Shown here: piece after piece, positions 49,228-58,472 of the stretch | Numbering within the stretch: position 1 is the stretch's first letter | Layout: each line of letters opens with the position of its first letter | From: Brevibacterium linens ATCC 9172 | Lineage (GTDB): Bacteria; Actinomycetota; Actinomycetes; Actinomycetales; Brevibacteriaceae | Length of the DNA stretch: 64,000 nucleotides | NCBI RefSeq assembly: GCF_900169165.1 | Contig: NZ_FXYY01000010.1 | Location: forward strand, 1 to 64,000 | Reading direction: 5' to 3' | The notes under the pieces: model-generated | The model's input: the letters and a program-made list of their open reading frames with translations, nothing else | Databases searched by the model: none | Told to the model about the DNA's origin: nothing | Program-made: the position numbers and the translations under genes

Positions 49228-49593
49228 GACTGCTCCTGACGGTCGGATGCTGATGGCGTCGATCCGGTCGTCTCGCTGAGTCTGTGGCGCAGAGCCCGTG
49301 CGGCCCCCGGCGCAGGACAGCGGTGACCAGACCCCTCTCACTCTACGGGTCGGGCTTCGCCACCGCGCCACCGGCCCAGTGCCTGGACGCGGAGCACCCC
49401 GGCCCGGTGCCTGGACGCGGAGCATGCTGGACCGCCAGCGTCACAACCTCCCGCCAGCCCCACAACGCCTCGGCAGCCGCACAGCCTCCCGTTGCACCGG
49501 TGCGTTGTGGCGGTAAGAGTCCGGCGTGGCGGGAACGGTGAGGGATGCTCAGCCCCTGGCAGGGGGTGTGTCGGGCGTGCGAGCGGGAGACCT
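49228..49593. other. intergenic stretch with direct repeats
   Basis: About 366 bp without a supportable gene between the ArgE-like gene and the methyltransferase gene. It contains a duplicated 26-bp unit and, at 49450-49512, an interrupted inverted repeat (CCGCC..CACAACGC against GCGTTGTGGCGG). The ArgE promoter should lie at its left end. Confidence 0.5.
49371..49424. repeat. 26-bp direct repeat, 2 copies
   Basis: Copies at 49371-49396 and 49399-49424 share GTGCCTGGACGCGGAGCA and the preceding CCGGCCC, with one mismatch, at a period of 28 bp. Confidence 0.8.
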
Positions 49594-50454
49594 TCAGACC
49601 CCAGCGAGGATCACCAGGGCTTCATTTCGTGCTTCGAGTCCGTCGTCAGGGATTTCGGCCGACAGCTCTTCGCGCATGACCGCTCGCTTCACCGGATCCA
49701 TCGTCAGCTGAGCCGAGTAGGTGAACAGCATCGACAGCCAATTGTGCCTCGAATACCAGAGGTCTTCGGCGAAAACGGATTCGTGCGGCGTGAAACCGGA
49801 GGCGCGCAGCTGTGTGAGGGCCGGATGCTCGACAGCTTCGAAGTTGCCCGCGGTCTCTGCCGTGCCCGGGCCCGCTGGCGTGCTCGGATCCGCTGGCGTG
49901 CTCGGGTCCGCAGCAGTCCTCGGATTCGGTGCAGCACCCAGACTCGCGGTCGTGCCCTCGGCGTGGAAACGAGCGGAGATCGCATCGAGCCGGTCGCGGA
50001 ACTCACCCTTCGGTTCGATATCGTTCCAGGCCAGGGCCAGTTTTCCCGCGGGTTCGAGCAAGGTGCGGATTCGCGGTAGAGCAGCAATCGGGTCCACCCA
50101 GTGGAAGGACTGTCCGAAGCTGATGAGGTCGAACATGCGGCCGTGTGCCTCCCACTCCTCGAACGTCGAGATCTCCACTTCGAGGCCCTTGGACCTGGCG
50201 ACCTGTGCCATCGCGGTGACCGGTTCGACCGCGAGGATCTCAGCCCCTGCGTCCCTGAGCTGAGAGGCGAGGATGCCGGTGCCCGAACCGACGTCGAGGA
50301 TGCGCGGGTCGCCCGTGCGAGACTCGGCGGTCGCCCTGGCCGCCTGCATGATCTCCGTGATGAGTGGGGCAGGATACTTCGGCCGGTAGGCGTCGTAGTC
50401 TCGGGCCACCTCGCCGAAGGATTCCGCCCGCTCACGATCCTCGAAATACTCCAT
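49594..50454 (-). CDS. class I SAM-dependent methyltransferase
   Basis: A 286-residue protein with a methyltransferase-11 type core: motif I ILDVGSGTGILASQLRDAGAEILAVEP, then FDLISFGQSFHWVDP and LLEPAGKLALAWNDI. An insertion around residues 185-215 is a short Ala/Pro/Thr-rich repeat (TPADPSTPAG). The substrate is unknown. Confidence 0.85.
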   Translation of the reverse strand: MEYFEDRERAESFGEVARDYDAYRPKYPAPLITEIMQAARATAESRTGDPRILDVGSGTGILASQLRDAGAEILAVEPVTAMAQVARSKGLEVEISTFEEWEAHGRMFDLISFGQSFHWVDPIAALPRIRTLLEPAGKLALAWNDIEPKGEFRDRLDAISARFHAEGTTASLGAAPNPRTAADPSTPADPSTPAGPGTAETAGNFEAVEHPALTQLRASGFTPHESVFAEDLWYSRHNWLSMLFTYSAQLTMDPVKRAVMREELSAEIPDDGLEARNEALVILAGV

Positions 50455-50513
50455 CCACCGAGCCTAGCGTTCATCGGCGGCTCGGAGCCGCCTCGGCGAG
50501 TTGGAGATTCTGA

Positions 50514-50954
50514 TCAGATACTGATCGACTCAGGCTCGGGGAACTCCGCGAAGCTCGCATCGTCATCGATCGGGGCCAACTCGAGATAGCTGGGAATGTC
50601 GTCGTCGATGAAGAGCAGGAGCATCGCCCCGGATACACCGGCAGTGAGGACGATGCGATCCGACCAGTCCCCGTCGCCGCCTTGGTCGTTGCGTTTGTCA
50701 TCGTCGGTGCGATGTCTGGGGCGCATGCCGATGCTCGGGCAGATGCCGCAACCACATTCACTCGTCACCAGCACCTCGCCGAGACTGTTCTCCCAGGTCC
50801 GTCTCTGTTCGGCCGTGATCGGCACCGGCGGGTCCCAGGCGTCTCGCTGCTGAGAAGTGAAGTTCGCGTAGTCCGATTCGTCGGGAGAGGTCGTGGCACA
50901 ACGGATGATGAACAGCGCGACACTGTGTTCTCGGGCGGTCAAGGGGCGGGCCAT
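50514..50954 (-). CDS. hypothetical protein
   Basis: A 146-residue acidic protein that I do not recognise. It has a conserved-looking CGCGICPSIGMRP segment around residue 70, a hydrophilic middle (HRTDDDKRNDQGGDGDW) and a beta-strand-like C-terminal half (DRIVLTAGVSGAMLLLFIDDDIPSYLELAPIDDDASFAEFPEPE). There is no signal peptide. It follows the divergent DUF445 gene and precedes the methyltransferase gene on the same strand. Confidence 0.65.
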   Translation of the reverse strand: MARPLTAREHSVALFIIRCATTSPDESDYANFTSQQRDAWDPPVPITAEQRRTWENSLGEVLVTSECGCGICPSIGMRPRHRTDDDKRNDQGGDGDWSDRIVLTAGVSGAMLLLFIDDDIPSYLELAPIDDDASFAEFPEPESISI

Positions 50955-51022
50955 GGTGGCACTTTAACCCGATTGACGGCGCGCGGGGAGCTCTTCTCCT
51001 ACAGGCAGCGGCTCAACCACCC

Positions 51023-51081
51023 GGTGCAACGGGGCGCTATGTCGGTAACGGGGCGTTGTGCGGTCAACGGTGCGTTATGTG
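51023..51081. repeat. three imperfect 18-21 bp tandem units
   Basis: Units at 51023-51043, 51044-51061 and 51062-51081 share GGT.AACGGGGCG.TATGT with changes. They lie upstream of the DUF445 gene. Confidence 0.6.
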
Positions 51082-51182
51082 GCCGGCGCTCGGACTCCCC
51101 GCCGAATTCCCAGGTGCGAACCCGTCTGCGGATGCGTGTGCAGCCGCAGGGTTTCGCTAAAGTCGTGGAGCAGGGGGTAACG

Positions 51183-52499
51183 ATGTCGATCGAGAAGACA
51201 CCATCCGTGCCGCGCTTCGGCGCCGGCGGCGGAACCGGCGGGCCGGCCGAGCTGACGCCGGAGGATCAAGAACGCGCTCGCGGGCTGAAGAAGATGCGCA
51301 CGCTCGCGCTCTCACTGCTCATCCTCGCCACCCTCATCTTCCTCTCCACCCACCTGTTCACCGACAACACCGGCGTCTGGGGGTTCGTCTCCCGCGCCTC
51401 GGAGGCGGCGATGATCGGCGCGATCGCCGACTGGTTCGCCGTCACCGCCCTCTTCCGGCACCCTCTCGGGCTGCCGATCCCGCACACCGCGATCATCCCG
51501 CGCAAGAAGGACACGCTCGGTGCGAGTCTGTCGGCCTTCGTGGCCGCGAACTTCCTCCACGCCGAGGCGGTGTCGACGAAGATCCGATCCGCCGAGATCT
51601 CCCACCGAGCCGGGAGTTGGCTGGCCAAACCCGCCAACCGAGACATCGTCGTCGACCGTGCCGCAGGAGGCCTCGAATATGTGCTCGCGCGCATCGATGA
51701 CGATTCCATCAAGGCGCTGACCAGGAACGTCATCATCCCGCGGCTCGTAGCCACAAGGAAGACGCCCGTGCTCGCGCAGCTGCTGCGCCAGATCGTGCTC
51801 GACGGTGCCCACCACAAGCTCGTCGACCTCATCGTCGCCGAGGCCTATTCCTGGCTGCGTGACAACCCGCAGGTGATCGACGAGATCGTCCACAATCGGG
51901 CCCCGTCCTGGGTGCCCGATTTCGTCAACGAACAGCTTGCGAACCGGCTGCAGCGCGAAGTCCTCGGCTGGGTCGCCGACGTCCGCGACAACGAATACCA
52001 CAAGGCCCGTCAGGCCCTCGACGCCTGGCTGGTCGACCTCTCCGACGACCTCGAATCCGACTCATCTCTGTCCCAGCGTGCCGAGGAGATCATCAACGAC
52101 CTGCTCAGTCAGGACGGGGTCGTCGATTCGGTGCTCGAGATCTGGGTATCACTCAAACAGCTGCTGCGCGAAGCCATCATCGACGAAAGCGGCGAAGTCC
52201 GTGCCCGCATCTGGCAGCTCATCGGCGAATTCGCCGAACGGCTGCAGGCGGACTCGGACTTCTCCCGCCGCATCGATGACCGGATCGCCACCACTGCCGG
52301 TGACCTGGCCGAGAGCTTCGGCCCAGAGATCGCCAGCGTCATCTCCGACACCATCGAACGCTGGGACGCGAAGGAAGCCGCCGAGCGCATCGAACTCTAC
52401 GTCGGCCGCGACCTCCAGTACATCCGCATCAACGGCACCGTCATCGGCGCGCTGGTCGGCCTCGTGATCCACACCGTCATCGTGCTCCTGCCGGGGTGA
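51183..52499 (+). CDS. DUF445 family membrane protein
   Basis: About 438 residues from the ATG at 51183, preceded by AGGGGG; the frame extends upstream to 50682, across repeats and the divergent gene, and that part is not conserved. After a Gly-rich start come a membrane segment (LALSLLILATLIFLSTHLF), the DUF445 signature (EAAMIGAIADWFAVTALFRHPLGLPIPHTAIIPRKKDTLG), a long helical region and a C-terminal membrane segment (GALVGLVIHTVIVLLPG). Function is unknown. Confidence 0.88.
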   Translation: MSIEKTPSVPRFGAGGGTGGPAELTPEDQERARGLKKMRTLALSLLILATLIFLSTHLFTDNTGVWGFVSRASEAAMIGAIADWFAVTALFRHPLGLPIPHTAIIPRKKDTLGASLSAFVAANFLHAEAVSTKIRSAEISHRAGSWLAKPANRDIVVDRAAGGLEYVLARIDDDSIKALTRNVIIPRLVATRKTPVLAQLLRQIVLDGAHHKLVDLIVAEAYSWLRDNPQVIDEIVHNRAPSWVPDFVNEQLANRLQREVLGWVADVRDNEYHKARQALDAWLVDLSDDLESDSSLSQRAEEIINDLLSQDGVVDSVLEIWVSLKQLLREAIIDESGEVRARIWQLIGEFAERLQADSDFSRRIDDRIATTAGDLAESFGPEIASVISDTIERWDAKEAAERIELYVGRDLQYIRINGTVIGALVGLVIHTVIVLLPG

Positions 52500-52659
52500 G
52501 ATCGGCAGACCCGCACCGAGGTTGCCCGGTCCTCTGCGGCGGAGACGATCAAGATCACTGCCGAACCGCGGCTTTCCCGCAACAGAAGTTGGGTTTTCCT
52601 CTCCCCACCTGTGGGCTGACTTCATGGCCGGAGCGCAGACTGCGAGAAACCATGGAGAC

Positions 52660-53445
52660 ATGACTTCTTCACAGCATCCTGCCGCAGCGCAGCAGTCAGC
52701 ATCTCAGCACCCGATGACCCAGAACTCTTCGCCCCAGCACCCCGCCATCATCACAGCCGGCACCGTCACGAAGCACTTCAACCAGACGTATGCTCTCGCC
52801 GGAGTCGATCTGACGATCGGCCTCGGCGAATCCCTGGCGATCATGGGACCCTCCGGTTCCGGCAAGACGACTCTTCTGCACTGCCTGGCCGGCATCATCA
52901 GTCCCGACAGCGGCCGCATCCGACTCTCGCCGACCGACCGCAGCGCCGCCGCCGAGATCACCTCCCTCAAAGAATCCGGCCGCACCGCTCTGCGCCGCGA
53001 GGTCTTCGGCTTCGTCTTCCAGCAAGGGCTGCTCCTGCCCGAACTCACCGCCATCGACAACGTCGCGCTCGCCGCCATGCTCGCAGGCATGAACCGCTCG
53101 GACGCCACCCAGCACGCCCGGGCCTGGCTCGACCGTCTCGGTCTGAGCGAGCACGGACACAAACGGATCGGACAGCTCTCCGGCGGTCAGGCACAGAGAG
53201 TGGCGATCGCCCGCGCCCAGGTCACCCAGCCCGTCGTCACCTTCGCCGACGAACCGACCGGTGCCCTCGACTCCCGCACCTCGAATGAAGTCCTCACCGA
53301 GCTGCTGGGCTCCACCGTCGGACGCGGATCCACTCTCGTTGTCGTCACCCACGATGAGAACGTCGCCGCCCGCTGCTCCCGTGTCGTCCGACTCGCCGAC
53401 GGTCGCATTGTCGCCGACTCCGCACTGCAGGAAGCCGCACAGTGA
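52660..53445 (+). CDS. ABC transporter ATP-binding protein
   Basis: About 261 residues from the ATG at 52660 (GGAG upstream); a longer frame from 52522 is not conserved. It has Walker A GPSGSGKTTLLH, the Q-loop (GFVFQQGLLLPELTAIDN), the signature LSGGQAQRVAIARA, Walker B (VVTFADEPTGALD) and the H-loop (VVVTHDEN). It belongs to the LolD/MacB/BceA type that works with FtsX-like permeases. It overlaps the first permease gene by 4 bases (ATGA). Confidence 0.92.
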   Translation: MTSSQHPAAAQQSASQHPMTQNSSPQHPAIITAGTVTKHFNQTYALAGVDLTIGLGESLAIMGPSGSGKTTLLHCLAGIISPDSGRIRLSPTDRSAAAEITSLKESGRTALRREVFGFVFQQGLLLPELTAIDNVALAAMLAGMNRSDATQHARAWLDRLGLSEHGHKRIGQLSGGQAQRVAIARAQVTQPVVTFADEPTGALDSRTSNEVLTELLGSTVGRGSTLVVVTHDENVAARCSRVVRLADGRIVADSALQEAAQ

Positions 53446-54863
53446 TGAATCTCCTTCCCCTCCTCCTGTCCAAGCAGTCCCTGACCTCGACGACGTCGCG
53501 GCTCGTCGGGATCGCGTTCTTCTCCTGCTCGACGATCTTCCTCACCGTGGCCGCCGGCGCCTGGGCGTTCATCGACCGCCCCGAGGTCACCGGATACGCC
53601 GAGGTGGCCGAGCTCTACCAGCTCCTCGCCGTCCTCGCCACGGTCTTCCTCATCGTGCCCGCGACCAGCCTCGGGGCCGCCTCGGCGAAACTGAGCGCCC
53701 GCCGTCAGGACGAACGACTCTCGACCCTGTCCCTGCTCGGGGCGCAACGCAGCACGATCCGCCTCGTCGCCGTCGCCGAACCCTTCATCCCCGCCTCGGC
53801 GGGCATCCTCGCCGGAATCGGCGGCTACCTGCTGGTGGCGTGGCCGCTGAGCTTCATCACGTTCGTCGGCGAACCTTTGGGCTACCAGGCACTGCTCATG
53901 CCGGTCTGGCTGCTCGCCGCGGTCGTCGCCGGCCTCCTTGCCGTCTGTCTGATCGCCTCGCTCATCGGCCTGCGCAAGATCCAGGTCTCCCCGCTGGGCG
54001 TGCGCACCCGGTCGCTGCCCCGGAGATTCCCCCTGGCCCGCATCATCACGGTCATCGTGCTCATCCTCATCGTGGCCATCGCGACCTATGTCTCCACCCA
54101 GATGGAGCTGCCGATGGCGGTGACGATCATGTACAGCATCGCCACGATCGGCATCACCCTCCTGCTCATCAGCGTCCTCGGCGTCCTGTGCATCCGCGTC
54201 CACGCCGGCATCGCCGGCAGAATCGCCCGCGGTCCCGCCTCGGTGATGGCGGCGGGAATGATCGCCGACGCTCCCGGACAGTACTGGCGCCGGGTCGCCG
54301 GGCTGGCGATGATCACCTTCATCGCCGTCGTCGGCGGGGCGGGAACGGCGATGATGCGCAGCGGTCAGGAGGACTTCTCCGCCGAGGACCGCGCGGTCAT
54401 GGGTCCGTACGTCCACCTCGGCGACGATATCTTCACCGGACTCATCCTCACCCTGGTCATCGCCTTCGTCCTCGTCATCGTCTCGGCCACAATCAACCAG
54501 GCCGCAGACATCCTCGACCGTGCTCAGACCTACCGCGAGCTCCACGCCGCCGGAATGACCCAGCAGATGATGCACCGAGTGACCGTCAACGCCGTGATGT
54601 CGCCGATCCTGCTGGTCACCGTCGTCTCCCTGTTCCTCGGCGGAATCCTCGCCTGGCTCATGGCTTCGGTGAGCGACCTCGGCGATCCCTTCACCATCGG
54701 AACCGTCGCCGCCGTCCTCGTGGCCGGGGTTGCGATGGTGTGGCTGGGGCTGCAGGTCACCCGCCCGCTCGTCCGCCGGGTCACCGAGATCGATCCCGAC
54801 AACCGCACCCTCGCCGAGGCGGCACCCGAGAACCGGGCCACCGCCGAGGCGACCATGGCCTGA
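53442..54863 (+). CDS. FtsX-like ABC permease (first copy)
   Basis: A 473-residue permease with about ten hydrophobic segments and no large extracellular domain. The segment SARRQDERLSTLSLLGAQRSTIRLVAVAEPFIPASAGILAGIGGYL matches the start of an FtsX-type membrane domain. It is paralogous to the next gene. With the ATPase it would form an exporter or a sensor for antimicrobial peptides or lipids; the substrate is unknown. Confidence 0.87.
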   Translation: MMNLLPLLLSKQSLTSTTSRLVGIAFFSCSTIFLTVAAGAWAFIDRPEVTGYAEVAELYQLLAVLATVFLIVPATSLGAASAKLSARRQDERLSTLSLLGAQRSTIRLVAVAEPFIPASAGILAGIGGYLLVAWPLSFITFVGEPLGYQALLMPVWLLAAVVAGLLAVCLIASLIGLRKIQVSPLGVRTRSLPRRFPLARIITVIVLILIVAIATYVSTQMELPMAVTIMYSIATIGITLLLISVLGVLCIRVHAGIAGRIARGPASVMAAGMIADAPGQYWRRVAGLAMITFIAVVGGAGTAMMRSGQEDFSAEDRAVMGPYVHLGDDIFTGLILTLVIAFVLVIVSATINQAADILDRAQTYRELHAAGMTQQMMHRVTVNAVMSPILLVTVVSLFLGGILAWLMASVSDLGDPFTIGTVAAVLVAGVAMVWLGLQVTRPLVRRVTEIDPDNRTLAEAAPENRATAEATMA

Positions 54864-54874
54864 GAGGAGACCCG

Positions 54875-56257
54875 ATGTCCACGTCGTTGACAGCCGTTCC
54901 CCTCGTCCTCGGCCGGAGATCGCTGACTTCGGCGAGCTCCGTGCTCGTGGCCGCCGCGTTCTTCGCGTGTGCCACGCTGTTCCTCACCGTGGCGGCCGGG
55001 ACCTGGATGTTCTTCCAGATCCCACCGAGTCCCGATCCCGCGGACGAGGGTCTCGACATCATGTACAAGACCCTCGCGGCCCTGTCCACGGCTCTGCTGA
55101 TCATCCCCGCCTCCACCCTGGCATCGGCCTCGGCGACCCTGTCGGCACGTCGCCAGGACGAACGGCTGTCGACGATGTCGCTGCTCGGGGCCCGACGCTC
55201 CCAGATCACTGCGCTCGCCGTGACCGAACCGCTCATCCCGGCCCTGGCCGGCATCGTCCTCGGGGTTCTCGGCTACCTGGGGCTGGCCCTGCCGGTCAGC
55301 TTCATCCACTTCATGGGTGAACCCATCGGGTACCAGAACATGCTCATGCCCGCGTGGCTCATCCTCGTCGTGGTCGTCTTCCTCGCCCTGGTCTGCGCGG
55401 GCTCGGCCCTGCTGGGTCTGCGCAAGGTCGCGGTCTCTCCGTTGGGGGTGCGGACGAAGAGTCTGGAGCGGAAGTTCCCCGTGGCCAAGGTCATCGTCAC
55501 GGTGCTCGTGATCTGCCTGCTGCCAGTCGTGTACGCGCTCACCCAGAGCGGCGGTCTCGGCGTGGGGATCGTGCTCGGCGCGATGGTCGGATTCTTCGCT
55601 CTCGGGCTGGTCGTCGTCGACCTCCTGGGCGGGCTCCTCGTCCGCTGGTTCGCCCACCTGTCCGGTCGGCGGGCCGCCACCCCGGAGCGCCTCATCGCGG
55701 CCCGCCTGGTCTCCGACGAACCGAAACGGTTCTGGCGCCGGGTCTCCGGCCTGGCGATGGCGGCCTTCACCGCAGCCGTCTGCGGGTCCGGGGTCGCCCT
55801 GTCCCAGCTCGGAATCGACGCCGCCGAGGACTCTGAAGTGGGAGTGAGCGAGGCCGAGACCCACCTCTTCCACGACATGTTCACCGGGGTGCTGCTCGTC
55901 ATGGGCATCGCGATCGTGCTCATCGGTGTCTCGGCGGTGATCAACCAGGTCGCCGACATCTACGACCGAGCCGACACCTTCTCCGATCTCTATGCCGCCG
56001 GCGCCGATCCCAGGCTTCTGCACCGTGCGCTGGTCCGCGCCGTCATGGCCCCGGCGATCTGGGTGTCCCTGCTGGCCGGAGGCCTCGGGCTGCTGCTAGT
56101 CCTGCCCCTGGCCGGAGCCGCGCTCGTGTTCAAGCCGGTCACCTTCCTCACGATCCTGCTCACCGTGGTCGTCGGCATCGGAATCATCCGCGGTGGACTG
56201 CAGCTGACGAAGCCGATTCTGCACTCCGTGGCCACGGCCGGGAGGTCTCGGGACTGA
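54875..56257 (+). CDS. FtsX-like ABC permease (second copy)
   Basis: A 460-residue paralogue of the preceding gene, with the same layout and the shared segment SARRQDERLSTMSLLGARRSQITALAVTEPLIPALAGIVLGVLGYL. The ATG at 54875 has GAGAGGAG upstream. One ATPase with two distinct permeases suggests a heterodimeric transporter. The long open frame that runs into it from 53261 is a shadow frame of its neighbours. Confidence 0.87.
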   Translation: MSTSLTAVPLVLGRRSLTSASSVLVAAAFFACATLFLTVAAGTWMFFQIPPSPDPADEGLDIMYKTLAALSTALLIIPASTLASASATLSARRQDERLSTMSLLGARRSQITALAVTEPLIPALAGIVLGVLGYLGLALPVSFIHFMGEPIGYQNMLMPAWLILVVVVFLALVCAGSALLGLRKVAVSPLGVRTKSLERKFPVAKVIVTVLVICLLPVVYALTQSGGLGVGIVLGAMVGFFALGLVVVDLLGGLLVRWFAHLSGRRAATPERLIAARLVSDEPKRFWRRVSGLAMAAFTAAVCGSGVALSQLGIDAAEDSEVGVSEAETHLFHDMFTGVLLVMGIAIVLIGVSAVINQVADIYDRADTFSDLYAAGADPRLLHRALVRAVMAPAIWVSLLAGGLGLLLVLPLAGAALVFKPVTFLTILLTVVVGIGIIRGGLQLTKPILHSVATAGRSRD

Positions 56258-56388
56258 GATTCGGTGTCAGTGCCGCATTCTACGATGGCAGGTGTCGAGC
56301 CGATGGGACCCTCCCCGGGTCTCCGGGTACAGTTGGAGCGCACCACATGAGGGTGGGCGATCCGATGCTGTGAGGAAGTGGAAATCGA

Positions 56389-57726
56389 GTGAGCAACGAC
56401 CAGGGCTATGACGGTCTGAGGACCCCTCCGCAGGACGTCGAGGCCGAGCAGAGCGTGCTCGGTGCGATGCTTCTGTCGAAGGACGCCATCGCCGACTGCG
56501 TCGAGACGATGAATGGCGATGACTTCTACAAGCCCGCTCACGAAACCATCTACGAGGCGGTCCTCGACCTCTATTCCCGGGGTGAGCCCGCGGACTCGGT
56601 GACGGTGGCGAACTACCTGACGAAGACCGGCGACCTCGCCCGCGTCGGCGGTGCCGCCTACCTGCACACCCTCATCTCGTCGGTCCCGACCGCCGCCAAC
56701 GCCGGATACTATGCCGCGATCGTCAGCGAACAGGCCGTGCTGCGCCGCCTCGTCGAGGCCGGCACCCGCATCGTGCAGATGGGCTACGACGCCGAAGGCG
56801 ACACCGATGACGTCGTGAACTCCGCTCAGGCGGAGATCTACAAGGTCACCGAACGCCATACGACAGAGGATTACGTCATCCTCTCCGACATCCTCGGCGA
56901 GGTGGCCCAGGAGATCGAACGCAACGGCAACACCGATGGGCAGACCGCGGGTGTGCCCACCGGTTTCACCGAGTTCGACAACCTCACCAACGGTCTGCAT
57001 CCGGGCACGATGATCGTCATCGCCGCGCGTCCCGGTGTCGGCAAGTCGACTCTGGCGCTCGACTTCATCCGTTCGGCTGCGATCCACAATGATGCGGCCG
57101 CTGTGTTCTTCTCGCTCGAGATGGGCAAGAACGAACTCGTCATGCGTCTGCTCTCGGCCGAGTCGGAGATTCCGCTGCAGAACCTGCGCCGCGGCGAGCT
57201 CAGTCCGCACGACTGGACGACGCTGGCCGCGACGGAGGCCCGGATCAACAATGCGCCGCTGTTCGTCGACGATTCGCCGAACATGGCGCTGACCGAGATC
57301 CGCGCGAAGTGCCGACGGCTCAAGCAGCAGCACAATCTGCAGATGGTCTGCGTCGACTACCTGCAGCTGATGTCCTCGGGTAAGCGCGTCGAGTCCCGTC
57401 AGCAGGAGGTCTCTGAGTTCTCCCGTTCGCTCAAGCTGCTGGCCAAGGAGCTCGAGGTTCCGGTCATCGCACTGTCTCAGCTCAACCGCGGCAGCGAGCA
57501 GCGCACGGACAAGCGGCCGATGATCTCGGATCTGCGTGAGTCCGGTTCGATCGAGCAGGACGCGGATATGGTCCTCCTCATCCACCGTGAGGACATGTAC
57601 GACAAGGAACACGAACGCGCCGGTGAGGCCGACATCATCGTCGCCAAGCACCGTGCCGGTCCGACGATGGACATCCCCGTGGCGTTCCAGGGCGCGAAGT
57701 CCCGATTCGTCAACATGCCGCAGTGA
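56389..57726 (+). CDS. dnaB: replicative DNA helicase DnaB
   Basis: A 445-residue helicase from a GTG start. The N-terminal domain has PPQDVEAEQSVLGAMLLSKDAIAD. The RecA-like C-terminal domain has Walker A ARPGVGKSTLALDFIR, then VFFSLEMGKNELVMRLLSAES, Walker B MVCVDYLQLMS, and SQLNRGSEQRTDKRPMISDLRESGSIEQDADMV. There is no intein, unlike several mycobacterial DnaB proteins. The probable loader DciA is encoded at 6063. Confidence 0.96.
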   Translation: MSNDQGYDGLRTPPQDVEAEQSVLGAMLLSKDAIADCVETMNGDDFYKPAHETIYEAVLDLYSRGEPADSVTVANYLTKTGDLARVGGAAYLHTLISSVPTAANAGYYAAIVSEQAVLRRLVEAGTRIVQMGYDAEGDTDDVVNSAQAEIYKVTERHTTEDYVILSDILGEVAQEIERNGNTDGQTAGVPTGFTEFDNLTNGLHPGTMIVIAARPGVGKSTLALDFIRSAAIHNDAAAVFFSLEMGKNELVMRLLSAESEIPLQNLRRGELSPHDWTTLAATEARINNAPLFVDDSPNMALTEIRAKCRRLKQQHNLQMVCVDYLQLMSSGKRVESRQQEVSEFSRSLKLLAKELEVPVIALSQLNRGSEQRTDKRPMISDLRESGSIEQDADMVLLIHREDMYDKEHERAGEADIIVAKHRAGPTMDIPVAFQGAKSRFVNMPQ

Positions 57727-57740
57727 CGAACGGGGCTTGA

Positions 57741-58442
57741 ATGGACGCCTACTGGATGCGCGGCAAGTGGGGCGACGGCGGGAAGAGTGAGCGCCGCTGG
57801 AACCAGGGCAGCCGGAATCCGCTGACCATTATCATCACCGGTGCTGTCTTCTTCGTCAGCACGGGTGCGGTCTTCACGATCGGATACCTGTATCCGGACC
57901 AACTGCTGTTCACGATCATCCTCGGATGCTTCGTGTTCCTCGGCGTCACTCTGGCGATGCGCAGGTTCATGGGACACACGCCGGCGTATTGGTACACCGG
58001 ACCATTCGTGGCCATTGCGCTCATCGGCACTGTGATGCTCGGTGAGGATCTCGCTTTGTCTCAGGCTGGCGAACTCACCGAGGTGGTCGTCGCCGATCAC
58101 AAAGTCGAGCAGAAGACCGTGCACAGTTCCAATCCGCCCAGGTCGCGGCAGGTCTATGTTCATACCTATAGCCTCGAACGCACCGACGGCACCCCCGTCG
58201 CCGAACCGCTGATCTACCGCGGCAAGGACGGCTTCGACGACTTCGATGAAGGCGATACGATCTCCGTCCTCATCGATCCGGAGCGGAAGGCACCGACCAA
58301 ACCGGCCGAGGACGTGGATCTGCCTGCCGATATCGGCATCCTCGTCACCGGACTGGTCACCTCGGGGATCGTGTTCCTCATCTGTCTGATCGTCGTGCTG
58401 CTGCGCTGGACACGCTCGCCGTCGCAGCAGCACGTGCGCTGA
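57741..58442 (+). CDS. DUF3592-like membrane protein
   Basis: A 233-residue protein with membrane segments near residues 28-50, 55-70 and 80-98, an extracytoplasmic beta-rich region (about 105-190: VVVADHKVEQKT, RQVYVHTYSLERTDGTPV, GDTISVLIDPERKAPTKPAED) and a last segment near 195-220. The beta-region pattern resembles DUF3592. Function is unknown. It starts 14 bp after dnaB. Confidence 0.6.
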   Translation: MDAYWMRGKWGDGGKSERRWNQGSRNPLTIIITGAVFFVSTGAVFTIGYLYPDQLLFTIILGCFVFLGVTLAMRRFMGHTPAYWYTGPFVAIALIGTVMLGEDLALSQAGELTEVVVADHKVEQKTVHSSNPPRSRQVYVHTYSLERTDGTPVAEPLIYRGKDGFDDFDEGDTISVLIDPERKAPTKPAEDVDLPADIGILVTGLVTSGIVFLICLIVVLLRWTRSPSQQHVR

Positions 58443-58472
58443 CGAGGCCGCACTTGTTGCAGGTATGCCACT

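Noticed and set aside
53261..54874. Long N-terminal extension of the second FtsX-like permease
   Set aside because: The extension lies in another frame of the ATPase and first permease and has Arg/Pro/His-rich shadow composition; the real start at 54875 has a good ribosome-binding site.
56389..57726. Intein in DnaB
   Set aside because: The protein has normal length and uninterrupted Walker motifs.
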